A stretch of 39,375 bases of DNA, taken from Actinomycetota bacterium. GTDB lineage: Bacteria; Actinomycetota; Thermoleophilia; Gaiellales; Gaiellaceae. Made by a program: the position numbers and the translations under genes. Below are positions 16,033 to 22,591 of this stretch, piece by piece (within the stretch, counting starts at the first letter, position 1; every line of letters starts with the position of its first letter). The notes under the pieces are model-generated. The model was not told the origin of the DNA and made no database searches. It was given only the letters and a program-made list of their open reading frames with translations. Where the stretch lies: positions 1 to 39,375 of the forward strand of contig VAXG01000108.1 in the NCBI GenBank assembly GCA_005883355.1, in the 5' to 3' direction.

Positions 16033-16930
16033 GCGGATCGAGTATCGCGAAGAGCCTTGCAAGAGCGCCCTCAATCCGGTCAAGGGCATGGGCTTCAAGT
16101 GGTCGCTGAACCCGTACATGGGCTGCGTCCACCGCTGCACGTTCTGCTACGTGCGTGCATTCGAGAAACGATCCGACCGGCCCTCGGACGATCGCTACGG
16201 GACGTCGATCCGCGTGAAGACGAACGTGGCCGACGTGTTGCGGCGGGAACTGGCGCGACCGACGTGGCAGCACGAGCAGGTGACCGTCGGCGCGGCAACC
16301 GACCCGTACCAGCCCGTCGAGGGGAAGTTCAAGCTGACGCGCGCCTGCCTTGAGGTGTTCCGCGACGTGGCGAATCCGTTCGGGATCATCACGCGCGGCC
16401 CGATGATCGTCCGCGATATCGACGTGCTCGTCGAGGCGTCACGGCGCGCAGACGTGAGCGTGACGTTTTCGATCCCGACGTTGGACGACGAGGTCTGGAA
16501 GCGGACCGAGCCGTCGACCGCGCATCCGCGGCAACGATTGAAGGCGGTAACGGCGCTCGTCGACGCAGGCGTGAAGGCGAGCGTCGGGATGGCGCCGATC
16601 CTGCCGGGGATCTCCGACCGGCCGGAGCAGTTGAGGGAGGTCGTGCGCGCCGCGCGAGAGGCAGGCGCCACCGGGATCTGGGCCAACCTCCTCTTCCTGC
16701 GGCCCGGCACGCGCGAGCATTTCCTCGAGCATCTGGCGGAGGACTGGCCCGAGCAGCTGCCGCTCTACGAGCGCCTCTACGCGAGCCGGCGTGCCTATCT
16801 CGGCGCTGAGGAGAGGAATCCGCTGCGAGATCAGGTGGGCGCGCTCGCTCGTGAATACGGGATCCGTGATCGGAGGAAGCTCAAGCTCGCACCTCCCGCT
16901 GAGCCCGAGCAGCTTTCGCTGGGCTTCTGA
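16031..16930 (+). CDS. radical SAM protein of the SplB/Rv2578c-like group
   Basis: 299 residues from ATG 16031. The iron-sulfur motif is GCVHRCTFCY (Cys-x3-Cys-x2-Cys), preceded by ALNPVKGMGFKWSLNPYMGC. TVGAATDPYQPVEGKFKLTR and FGIITRGPMIVRDIDVL follow, typical of the SplB-like clade often annotated Rv2578c family. These proteins bind a 4Fe-4S cluster and cleave SAM; spore photoproduct lyase is the best known relative, but most of this clade has no established substrate. The C terminus has an insert-free end ending in LSLGF. Nothing nearby indicates sporulation, so DNA repair is only one possibility. Confidence 0.88.
   Translation: MRIEYREEPCKSALNPVKGMGFKWSLNPYMGCVHRCTFCYVRAFEKRSDRPSDDRYGTSIRVKTNVADVLRRELARPTWQHEQVTVGAATDPYQPVEGKFKLTRACLEVFRDVANPFGIITRGPMIVRDIDVLVEASRRADVSVTFSIPTLDDEVWKRTEPSTAHPRQRLKAVTALVDAGVKASVGMAPILPGISDRPEQLREVVRAAREAGATGIWANLLFLRPGTREHFLEHLAEDWPEQLPLYERLYASRRAYLGAEERNPLRDQVGALAREYGIRDRRKLKLAPPAEPEQLSLGF
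16041..16046 (-). promoter_or_regulatory. -10-like GATACT for the MBL hydrolase gene
   Basis: Minus-strand hexamer 8 nt before ATG 16032, located inside codons 4-6 of the radical SAM gene. Confidence 0.4.
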
Positions 16931-16962
16931 ACGGCCGCACGGGCAAAGCCCGCACGGCCTCT
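16931..16962. repeat. dispersed hairpin element, copy A (GGGCAAAGCCC core)
   Basis: A 12-nt arm pair (two 5-bp stems with a 2-nt internal mismatch) closes an AAA loop. It lies directly after the radical SAM stop codon and may act as a terminator. The same 32-nt arrangement recurs at 22231-22262 with paired base changes. Confidence 0.6.
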
Positions 16963-16997
16963 TCTGCGGCGTCGACGATGTCGACACCTGGGCCGAA

Positions 16998-17003
16998 TAT
17001 CAT
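16998..17003 (+). promoter_or_regulatory. -10-like TATCAT, leaderless arrangement
   Basis: The hexamer ends 9 nt before GTG 17013; there is no Shine-Dalgarno. Confidence 0.45.
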
Positions 17004-17012
17004 CCTCAACGG

Positions 17013-17651
17013 GTGTCCACCCCCTCCACCCCCTCCGAGATCACCTGCCTCATCGTCGACGACCACGAGGTCGTGCGAGAAGGCCTGCGGCTGTCGCTGT
17101 CGCGGGCGCCGCACATCCGCGTGATCGGGGAGGCGTCAGACGGGGCGAGCGCGGTGGCGCTGGCGGAGAGGCGCAGGCCTGACGTGGTGATCATGGACGT
17201 GCGCATGCCCGGCATGGACGGGCTCGAGGCGACGAAGATCCTGACGGAGAAGGTTCCGGAGTCGGCCGTGCTGATCTTCACGGCGTACAGCGAGCGATCG
17301 CTACTCGGGCGCGGGCTCGAGTCGGGGGCGAAGGGCTACATCCTCAAGGAGGCGCCGCACCAGACGTTGTTGCGGGCGATCGAGAAGGTCGCGGGAGGCG
17401 AGGGTTACGTCGACCCGGCGTTGATGCCCGCCTTCCTCACCGGCAAGGACAAGGACGAGATGCTGACCGGGCGCGAGCGGGAGATCCTCCAGCTGCTCGC
17501 GGACGGCATGTCCAATCAGGACGTCGCTGCGAAGCTGTTCATCAGTCAGGAGACGGTGAAGAGCCATGTCCGCCACATCCTCGCCAAGCTCGAGGCGGAC
17601 ACGCGCACGCAAGCGGTTGCGATTGCGCTTCGCGAAGCGATCATCGACTAG
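17013..17651 (+). CDS. NarL/FixJ-type response regulator
   Basis: 212 residues from GTG 17013. The receiver domain (about 9-125) has the acidic pair in IVDDHE, phosphoacceptor Asp62 in IMDVRMPGMDG, Thr90 (IFTAYS) and Lys112 (YILKEA). The C-terminal LuxR HTH (about 150-210) has LTGREREILQLLADGMSNQDVAAKLFISQETVKSHV. A Ser/Thr/Pro-rich stretch precedes the receiver. The histidine kinase gene begins within its last 86 bases, so the two form a two-component pair. Target genes and the signal are not apparent. Confidence 0.92.
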   Translation: MSTPSTPSEITCLIVDDHEVVREGLRLSLSRAPHIRVIGEASDGASAVALAERRRPDVVIMDVRMPGMDGLEATKILTEKVPESAVLIFTAYSERSLLGRGLESGAKGYILKEAPHQTLLRAIEKVAGGEGYVDPALMPAFLTGKDKDEMLTGREREILQLLADGMSNQDVAAKLFISQETVKSHVRHILAKLEADTRTQAVAIALREAIID

Positions 17652-18807
17652 AGCCGGGCTGCTCGTTCTGGCGTTCGCCGCAGCGGCGGTCTTGGCCGTG
17701 GTCGCACTCGCCGTGGGGAGCCGGCTGCTGGCCCTCGCCGGCCTTGCCGCGTCGATCGCACTCGCGGGGGTCGTCGCCGCATGGCTGATCGTGAGCGAGC
17801 GCCGCCGGCACGAGGCCGCGGAGCTCGAGCTCACGAGCGAGGCTCGCTTCCTCGAGTCGCTCGTCGAGACGATGGGCTCGATCGCGGGCGGCGCCGAAGT
17901 GTTGGAGCGGACACGCCAGGAGGCGGAACGACTCTTCGAGGCACGGGCGTTGCTGCTGCCGCCGGGAGAGCGGCCGCGGCGGGCTCCGGCGGAGAACGCG
18001 ATGGTGATTCCCCTGCGGGCACGCGACGAGGAGATCGGGGCACTGCGGTTGACGCGGCAGCGTCCCTTCGACCGCGACGACGTCGTCCGTGCGACCGTCC
18101 TGGCCGACTTCGCCGCGCGTGAGCACGAGAATGCCAAGCTGCTCGATGACGCAGGCGTGCGCGAGGCCGAGCGCTCACGGCTGTCGGACCAGCTCATCAC
18201 GGCCGAGCAGGACGAGAGGCGGCGCCTTGCGAACGAGCTGCACGACGGCGCGGTGCAGTCACTCTCTGGCGTCGCCCTGCTGCTCGACGCGGGGTTGAAC
18301 TCGATCGAGGAAGGTCGCGGCGAGGAGGCGCAGCAAATCATTCGCCGCGCACTCGAACGCCATCGCGCAACGATCGGCCAGTTGCGGAATCTCTCCTTCA
18401 ACCTCGAACCGGTCGTATTACGCGACCAGGGCTTCGCTCCAGCAGTCCGCGCGCTGACGGATCAGATCGAGCTCGCGCACAACGTCCAGGTCGAGATCGA
18501 TGTCGAGGCCGCGGAGGAGCTCGCCGAGAAGACGCAGGCGGCGATCTACCAGATCATTCGTGAGGCCATCGACCAGGCACTTCATCGCGGGCCACCGCAG
18601 ACCCTGTCGGTGACGATGCGGCAGACGGCCGACGGCGGCGTCGAGACCGCGATCACCGACGACGCGCCCGGCGAGCGCCGCCGCCGCAGCCTCGAGGAGC
18701 TGGAAGAGCGGGCGAGGACGCTGAACGGAGTCCTCACAGTCGACCAGGGCGAAGAGGCAGGCACGACGGTGCGCGTCGTGCTCCCTCCCTACGCGACGGC
18801 TCGTTAG
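17566..18807 (+). CDS. membrane histidine kinase with HisKA_3 motif and degenerate ATPase domain
   Basis: 413 residues if ATG 17566 is used (AGGAG about 13 nt upstream; 86-nt overlap with the regulator gene). TTG 17617 or 17623 are alternatives, and the basic run RKRLRLRFAKR before the first membrane segment suits any of them. Two transmembrane helices (about 30-77) are followed by a GAF-like or linker region, then dimerisation motif DERRRLANELHDGAVQ with His226. The ATPase domain is unusual: the N-box reads REAIDQALHRG, with Gln at 337 where Asn is expected; DDAPG remains but the GLGL loop is replaced by RRRRSLEELEERARTL. It may have weak kinase activity, act mainly as a phosphatase, or depend on another kinase. 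Confidence 0.85.
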   Translation: MSATSSPSSRRTRARKRLRLRFAKRSSTRAGLLVLAFAAAAVLAVVALAVGSRLLALAGLAASIALAGVVAAWLIVSERRRHEAAELELTSEARFLESLVETMGSIAGGAEVLERTRQEAERLFEARALLLPPGERPRRAPAENAMVIPLRARDEEIGALRLTRQRPFDRDDVVRATVLADFAAREHENAKLLDDAGVREAERSRLSDQLITAEQDERRRLANELHDGAVQSLSGVALLLDAGLNSIEEGRGEEAQQIIRRALERHRATIGQLRNLSFNLEPVVLRDQGFAPAVRALTDQIELAHNVQVEIDVEAAEELAEKTQAAIYQIIREAIDQALHRGPPQTLSVTMRQTADGGVETAITDDAPGERRRRSLEELEERARTLNGVLTVDQGEEAGTTVRVVLPPYATAR

Positions 18808-18828
18808 GCCGGGGCTGACCCCCGCCAT

Positions 18829-18834
18829 TAGGAT
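18829..18834 (+). promoter_or_regulatory. -10-like TAGGAT, leaderless arrangement
   Basis: The hexamer ends 9 nt before ATG 18844 and no Shine-Dalgarno is visible. Confidence 0.4.
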
Positions 18835-18843
18835 GCGCGGCCG

Positions 18844-19038
18844 ATGACGAACGGCGACCGCAAGCACCTCCTTTTCGTCTGGAAGCCCAGCGGCTACGAG
18901 TTGCGCGAGGCTGACGGCGACGCGCCGCCGGTCGGCACGCTGGTCGAGGTCGACGACCGCCAGGAGCAGGTCGTCAAGGTCGGGCAGTCGCCGCTGCCGA
19001 ACGATCCTCGGCCCTGCGTTTACCTGCAAGCAGTCTGA
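18844..19038 (+). CDS. small uncharacterised protein
   Basis: 64 residues from ATG 18844. The sequence (HLLFVWKPSGYELREADGD, TLVEVDDRQEQVVKVGQSPLP, then CVYLQAV) reads as a compact beta-strand fold, and codon use matches its neighbours. I do not recognise a named family. It lies 36 nt after the histidine kinase, so read-through is possible, but a promoter-like box of its own is present. The REP-like repeats begin just after its stop. Confidence 0.6.
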   Translation: MTNGDRKHLLFVWKPSGYELREADGDAPPVGTLVEVDDRQEQVVKVGQSPLPNDPRPCVYLQAV

Positions 19039-19064
19039 CCTCGGCGAGGGGCGTCTCCTCAGGG

Positions 19065-19092
19065 ACGTACCGGTGCCAGGCACGGGTACGAA
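19065..19092. repeat. REP-like palindromic repeat, copy 1
   Basis: A 28-nt unit identical to 19152-19179. Within it, 12-nt arms (CGTACCGGTGCC and GGCACGGGTACG) flank a single A and pair with one mismatch. The core GGTGCCAGGCAC resembles REP elements mobilised by Y1 (RAYT) transposases. No such transposase is in the window. Confidence 0.75.
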
Positions 19093-19151
19093 ACGCACGA
19101 CGAAGCGTCACGCAACTCAGCGATCCGCCTGGCGATGCCGCATCCCCGAAC

Positions 19152-19179
19152 ACGTACCGGTGCCAGGCACGGGTACGAA
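19152..19179. repeat. REP-like palindromic repeat, copy 2
   Basis: An exact direct copy of 19065-19092, 87 nt downstream. Two same-orientation REPs with a spacer form a BIME-like pair between a plus-strand gene and the convergent FAD gene, a typical site for such elements. Confidence 0.75.
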
Positions 19180-19205
19180 GCTGTGACGTCAACGTCCCGG
19201 ATCGC

Positions 19206-20270
19206 CTACGAGCGGGCTACGACACTCTCCGCGGCGATGCGGCCGAACACGAGCGCGGCGGCGAGGCCGCTGGCGTAGCCGCCCGTCGAGATGCCGCCCA
19301 CGTCGGCGCCCGCCGCGAACAGGCCGTCCGTGCCGACGACTTCGGCTTCCTCGTCGATGCACAGGCCTCCGATCGTGTGCGTGATGCCCGGCGAGACACG
19401 AACCGCCACGCGTGCGCCGGCGGGCGCCGGAAACGGAAGCTCGGTCGGATCCACTCGTGTCGGCGCGAGCGCGACGATATCCGCCACCTTGCGGTCGCGC
19501 ACGCGCTGCGCGAGCGCGTCGTCGTCCAGGACGTACCAGGCGCGCGCGCGCGGCTGCTGCGCGGTCGCCTGCACCAGGTCGTTCTCGGACCACGAAACCT
19601 CGCCGCCGAAGAACTCCTCCCCGCGCTCGTTGTAGACGCGCGCAAAGCGGCCATAGAGCTGCGCGAGCGGGACGAACTCCGCTTCGCTGAAGCTCGCGTC
19701 GGGCATGTTGCGCCCGTAGAACTCGTCGAGCCCCGCGGAGAGCTCCGCGCCGCGCTCGAGCGCATGACGCATGCCGTCGCCACTGCTCCAGGGATTCGCC
19801 CGCAGCCTGAGTAAGCCACCGGGATGGATGTGCTCGGCGACGAGCTGCGCGTTTGCCTGGAAGCCCCCGGTCGCAAGGATCGTCGGCTCGGCCGCCGACT
19901 CTCCGACGCGGACGTCCCCTGCGGCCCGAACCAGGGTCTCTGTCAATCCGCGCGGATCGAAACGCTTTCCGCTCGTGCGCGGATTCCCCGTCTCGTGGAC
20001 GACCACGGGCGCGCCGAGCGACTCGAGCCAGGCGATTGCGTCGTCGAGCCGTTCCCAAACGACGCGTTGCAGCGCCTTGTCGCCGGCCGGGCACTCCATG
20101 CGAAAGTCGTCCCAGTCGCGGAAACGCCAGATGACGCAGCTCGACAGCAGCATCGACCCGCCTGGTCGCGTTCCCTTCTCGTACACGATCGGCGTCGCAC
20201 CGAGCTCGCGTACGCGCGCGGCGGCGGAAAGCCCCGCCATCCCCGCACCGGCGATGATGAGTGTCGTTAT
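19206..20270 (-). CDS. FAD-dependent oxidoreductase (fumarate reductase/KstD-like), apparent ATA start
   Basis: 354 residues if read from ATA 20270. The N terminus then is ITTLIIAGAGMAGLSAAARVRELGA, an intact GxGxxG dinucleotide fold; the first ordinary start (ATG 20240) cuts into that motif, and none lies upstream. Later features are typical of the FAD_binding_2 family: PGGSMLLSS, TILATGGFQAN, WSSGDGMRHALERGA, ITHTIGGLCIDEEAEV, GLFAAGADVGGISTGGYASGLAAALVFGR. These enzymes reduce or dehydrogenate C-C double bonds. At about 350 residues it is shorter than flavocytochrome c or KstD proteins. ATA overlaps the TAA of the VOC gene as ATAA, mimicking the usual ATGA coupling. Substrate unknown. Confidence 0.82.
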   Translation of the reverse strand: MTTLIIAGAGMAGLSAAARVRELGATPIVYEKGTRPGGSMLLSSCVIWRFRDWDDFRMECPAGDKALQRVVWERLDDAIAWLESLGAPVVVHETGNPRTSGKRFDPRGLTETLVRAAGDVRVGESAAEPTILATGGFQANAQLVAEHIHPGGLLRLRANPWSSGDGMRHALERGAELSAGLDEFYGRNMPDASFSEAEFVPLAQLYGRFARVYNERGEEFFGGEVSWSENDLVQATAQQPRARAWYVLDDDALAQRVRDRKVADIVALAPTRVDPTELPFPAPAGARVAVRVSPGITHTIGGLCIDEEAEVVGTDGLFAAGADVGGISTGGYASGLAAALVFGRIAAESVVARS

Positions 20271-20935
20271 TTGAGCGCGAATCCCGGCTTGTGCTCGACG
20301 TACTCGATCCGCACACGCTCCGGGCCCCAGACGAAGACGGCGCGCGTGTTCGCAGCATCGACGACGTTATCGACGATGTCTCGCTCCTCGGCCTCGGCGA
20401 TGACGGGCTCGACCTCGTCGACGAGCACGGCGACGTGGTTCAGCAACGGTTTCTCGGCATTGCCCGGATCGCCGGGATGGAATTCCACGTAGGCGCCGCC
20501 GACCTCGACGCGTGGATGACCCTCGCCGGAACGCTCGGCAGCATTGAAACCGAGCGTCCTGTAGTCCTGCGCCGTCTGCTCGGGGTCGACCGAATACAGC
20601 GCGACGTGGTCGAGGTCGTACTCCACGTCCGTCGGCGCTTCGACAAGGCGCACTCGAACGCCCTCGCCGAGCTCGACCTCAACACCATCGGGAAGGTCGA
20701 CTCGCGCACGATTGAGATCCGACACGCGCAGCGCAACGTGCTTGAACGCACCTTTCTCACGTGGGCCTTCGGCCGCGAAGAGCGTCAGCTTCCCGCGCCG
20801 CGCATCGGAGCCGACCAACGTGAACGCATCCTGCCGGTCGATCACGTGCATCCCGACATGCTGCGTCAAGAAGTCGACGATCGGCTCGCGATCCGCGACC
20901 CAGAAGGCGACATGATCCAGGGTCTTGGGCTTCAC
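20267..20935 (-). CDS. two-domain VOC superfamily protein (dioxygenase/glyoxalase-like)
   Basis: 222 residues from GTG 20935. Four beta-alpha-beta modules form two VOC halves: LDHVAFWVADREPIVDFL and FKHVALRVSDLNRAR, then LDHVALYSVDPEQTAQDY and LNHVAVLVDEVEPVI. Each half has candidate metal ligands His-His-Glu: His8, His66, Glu99 and His110, His167, Glu211. The second set matches the facial triad of type I extradiol dioxygenases. The family also includes glyoxalases, epimerases and antibiotic-binding proteins. Coupling to an FAD oxidoreductase suggests a catabolic pair acting on a ring or keto compound; this is inference. Confidence 0.85.
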   Translation of the reverse strand: MKPKTLDHVAFWVADREPIVDFLTQHVGMHVIDRQDAFTLVGSDARRGKLTLFAAEGPREKGAFKHVALRVSDLNRARVDLPDGVEVELGEGVRVRLVEAPTDVEYDLDHVALYSVDPEQTAQDYRTLGFNAAERSGEGHPRVEVGGAYVEFHPGDPGNAEKPLLNHVAVLVDEVEPVIAEAEERDIVDNVVDAANTRAVFVWGPERVRIEYVEHKPGFALK

Positions 20936-20975
20936 CTCGCCAGCGTACCTGCGGGGTACTGCCCTACGAGGCGTA

Positions 20976-21131
20976 TCACTTCTTCGTTTCGCCAGACTCC
21001 GATCGCTGCTTGTTCACGGTCGCCGCCGCGATCTCCTTGGCGCGCTTCGTCGAGCGGCCCTGCTTCTTCTCCGACTCCTTGATGTGCTCGTACTGACGTT
21101 CGCGCTTGTCGCTCCATGCTCCCTGTGGCAT
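20976..21131 (-). CDS. 51-residue basic protein, plasmid-stabilisation-annotated type
   Basis: 51 residues from ATG 21131, with a strong GAGGAGG 9 nt upstream. The sequence starts MPQGAWSDKRERQYEHIKES and continues KKQGRSTKRAKEIAAATVNK. It is highly charged and helical. Similar short actinobacterial proteins (WSDKRERQYEHIK ... AEEIAARTVNK) are commonly labelled plasmid stabilisation protein, but I know of no demonstrated function. It is monocistronic between the ferredoxin and VOC genes. Confidence 0.75.
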   Translation of the reverse strand: MPQGAWSDKRERQYEHIKESEKKQGRSTKRAKEIAAATVNKQRSESGETKK

Positions 21132-21188
21132 GTCTCGAACCTCCTCGATTAGTGGACGACGAGCGTCCCGTACCCGCTTTCGCGAGGG

Positions 21189-21494
21189 TTATTCCAGGGG
21201 TGGATTCTGGACGTCGTGTTCGGTCGCATACTCGTCGGTGAGCTTGTTCACCACATCGAGACCCTCGCCGTACGCGTAGTTGATCTTCACGAACGGCTGC
21301 CACTTGTCCGGCAGGGCGTCCTCCGGGAAGATCGCCTCCACCGGGCATTCCGGCTCGCACGCGCCGCAGTCGATGCACTCCTCGGGGTCGATGACGAGGA
21401 TGCGCTCGGCCTCGTGGATGCAGTCGACCGGGCAGACATCCACGCAGGATTTGTCTTTGATGTCGATGCAGGGCTCGGCGATGATGTAGGTCAC
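21189..21494 (-). CDS. fdxA: seven-iron ferredoxin (3Fe-4S/4Fe-4S)
   Basis: 101 residues from GTG 21494. Cysteines are at 9, 17, 21, 25, 40, 43, 46 and 50 in CIDIKDKSCVDVCPVDCI and CIDCGACEPECPVEAIF. This fits the FdxA-type ferredoxin, where Cys9, Cys17 and Cys50 hold a 3Fe-4S cluster and Cys21, Cys40, Cys43 and Cys46 a 4Fe-4S cluster. The tail WQPFVKINYAYGEGLDVVNKL is usual for the family. It is a cytosolic low-potential electron carrier; its partner is not adjacent. A TAGAGT box lies 12 nt upstream. Confidence 0.92.
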   Translation of the reverse strand: MTYIIAEPCIDIKDKSCVDVCPVDCIHEAERILVIDPEECIDCGACEPECPVEAIFPEDALPDKWQPFVKINYAYGEGLDVVNKLTDEYATEHDVQNPPLE

Positions 21495-21506
21495 TGGCGG
21501 CGATCT

Positions 21507-21512
21507 ACTCTA
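21507..21512 (-). promoter_or_regulatory. -10-like TAGAGT for the ferredoxin gene
   Basis: Minus-strand hexamer ending 12 nt before GTG 21494, just before the 3' end of the receiver-like gene. Confidence 0.35.
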
Positions 21513-21513
21513 C

Positions 21514-21819
21514 TCAAGCAGTGAGCTCGTCCACGACCTGAGCCGCGCGCTCGGAAAGGGCGTTTTTCACAAGCACCTGGTCGAAGCCCGCCTCGTGGGC
21601 GCGCCGTAGCCCGGCGGTGTCGGTGTGCCCTCCGAAGCCGAGGATCGGTATCTCCGGATACGAGTCGGCCACGTCCATCGGATCGACTCGACTGATGTCC
21701 GCGATCACGAGATCGGGCCAGTCGACACTGTCGGTCGTGACGAAGTGATGTCCAGGGAGCAAGGCCTCGAGCTTGCCCCGAAAGTAGACATCGACCCCAC
21801 AGAGCAGGATCGTCGCCAC
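21514..21819 (-). CDS. stand-alone receiver-like protein
   Basis: 101 residues from GTG 21819. The sequence ATILLCGVDVYFRGKLEALLPGHHFV, DLVIADISRVDPMDV and AGFDQVLVKNALSERAAQVVDEL follows the alternating strand-helix order of a response regulator receiver, with Asp in VIADISR at the phosphoacceptor position and Lys in VLVKN at the conserved lysine position. The acidic pair near the first strand is absent (CGVD), so phosphorylation is doubtful. No output domain. It is transcribed away from the Rieske gene from a shared 57-nt region. Confidence 0.65.
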   Translation of the reverse strand: MATILLCGVDVYFRGKLEALLPGHHFVTTDSVDWPDLVIADISRVDPMDVADSYPEIPILGFGGHTDTAGLRRAHEAGFDQVLVKNALSERAAQVVDELTA

Positions 21820-21825
21820 GGCGAA

Positions 21826-21831
21826 AGGGTA
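21826..21831 (-). promoter_or_regulatory. -10-like TACCCT, leaderless arrangement
   Basis: Minus-strand hexamer ending 6 nt before GTG 21819. Confidence 0.45.
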
Positions 21832-21863
21832 TCGCGCTCGGGTGTGTCCACTCAAGCCCTTGG

Positions 21864-21869
21864 TAGGGT
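21864..21869 (+). promoter_or_regulatory. -10-like TAGGGT, leaderless arrangement
   Basis: The hexamer ends 7 nt before GTG 21877 of the Rieske gene; it is divergent from the box at 21826-21831. Confidence 0.45.
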
Positions 21870-21876
21870 CGCCCGC

Positions 21877-22200
21877 GTGGAAGACGGCTTCGTCCCCGTC
21901 GCTCGAGTCGACGACATTCCCCCGGGAACCATCCGCAACGTCCAGGCAGGCGAGGAGGAGGTCGCCCTGGCCAACTGCAGCGGCGGCTTCTATGCGGTGC
22001 AACCGCACTGCCTCCACCTCCAGGGACCGCTCGGCCAGGGCAAGCTGGACGGCTGCGTGCTCACCTGCCCCTGGCACGGCTGGCAATACGACGTACGAAC
22101 AGGCCAGAATGAGTTCGACCTCGCAATCCAGCTCCGCACGTACGACGTCCAGGTCGAAGACGGAGAAGTTCGAGTCCGCGTCGCGGCCGACTCGAACTGA
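21877..22200 (+). CDS. Rieske 2Fe-2S ferredoxin
   Basis: 107 residues from GTG 21877. The cluster motifs are C-x-H (Cys45, His47) in HCLHLQGPLGQGKLDG and CPWHGWQYD (Cys64, His67). The protein is one bare Rieske domain, like the ferredoxin component of dioxygenase or nitrite reductase NirD-type systems. No oxygenase is adjacent, so its electron partner is elsewhere. The DUF309 gene begins one base after its stop, implying co-expression. Confidence 0.9.
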   Translation: MEDGFVPVARVDDIPPGTIRNVQAGEEEVALANCSGGFYAVQPHCLHLQGPLGQGKLDGCVLTCPWHGWQYDVRTGQNEFDLAIQLRTYDVQVEDGEVRVRVAADSN

Positions 22201-22201
22201 C

Positions 22202-22591
22202 GTGTCGAAGGATCGCAACAGGGCCGCGAAACGGGCGCATGGGCAAAGCCCACGCGCCCTCTCAACGGAAACGACGAGTCGGTTCCTCACAGGCGTCGAG
22301 CTGATTCGTGCAGGCGAGTACTTCGCCGCGCACGAGGAGCTCGAGGATGCCTGGCGCGCGGCGCCCGCCGAGGAGCGTGACTTCTTCCAGGGTCTGGTGC
22401 ACGTCGCCGTTGCGTGGTACCAGGCCGGACGCGGTCGCAGGATCGGTACCGAGCGGCAACTGGCAAAAGCAGCGCGCCGGCTCGGTCCGTACGCGCCCGC
22501 GCACCGCGGTCTCGACCTCGATCCGCTGCTCGCGCAGCTACGCCAACTGCACGAGCAGGGCTCGCTCGAGCTCCCGCCGCCGCTCCTCTAG
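22202..22591 (+). CDS. DUF309 family protein
   Basis: 129 residues from GTG 22202, the only start before the domain. The DUF309 core runs RFLTGVELIRAGEYFAAHEELEDAWR, EERDFFQGLVHVAVAWYQAGRG and AKAARRLGPYAPAHRGLDL. The AHExxEDxWR helix is the family signature and looks like a possible metal or active site; biochemical function is not established. The first 30 codons are basic and include hairpin element copy B, so either this segment is translated or the true start is non-standard and further in. It converges with ccdA, overlapping by 4 nt. Confidence 0.82.
   Translation: MSKDRNRAAKRAHGQSPRALSTETTSRFLTGVELIRAGEYFAAHEELEDAWRAAPAEERDFFQGLVHVAVAWYQAGRGRRIGTERQLAKAARRLGPYAPAHRGLDLDPLLAQLRQLHEQGSLELPPPLL
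22231..22262. repeat. dispersed hairpin element, copy B (GGGCAAAGCCC core)
   Basis: Same architecture as 16931-16962: arms GGGCGCATGGGC and GCCCACGCGCCC around AAA, one mismatch. Several differences from copy A occur in pairs that keep base pairing. Here it lies within the putative N-terminal codons of the DUF309 gene. Confidence 0.6.

Noticed and set aside
18811-18822. GGGGCTGACCCC hairpin after the histidine kinase as a terminator
   Set aside because: Only four base pairs around a 4-nt loop with no T-run; too weak to call.
18974-19192. Minus-strand ORF with repeated RTRAWHRYV
   Set aside because: The repeated peptide is only a translation of the two 28-bp REP-like repeats and is not evidence of a gene.
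19189-20358. 389-codon minus-strand frame over the FAD gene in another phase
   Set aside because: It starts inside the VOC gene and gives an Arg-rich product; the other phase encodes a clear FAD-binding protein.
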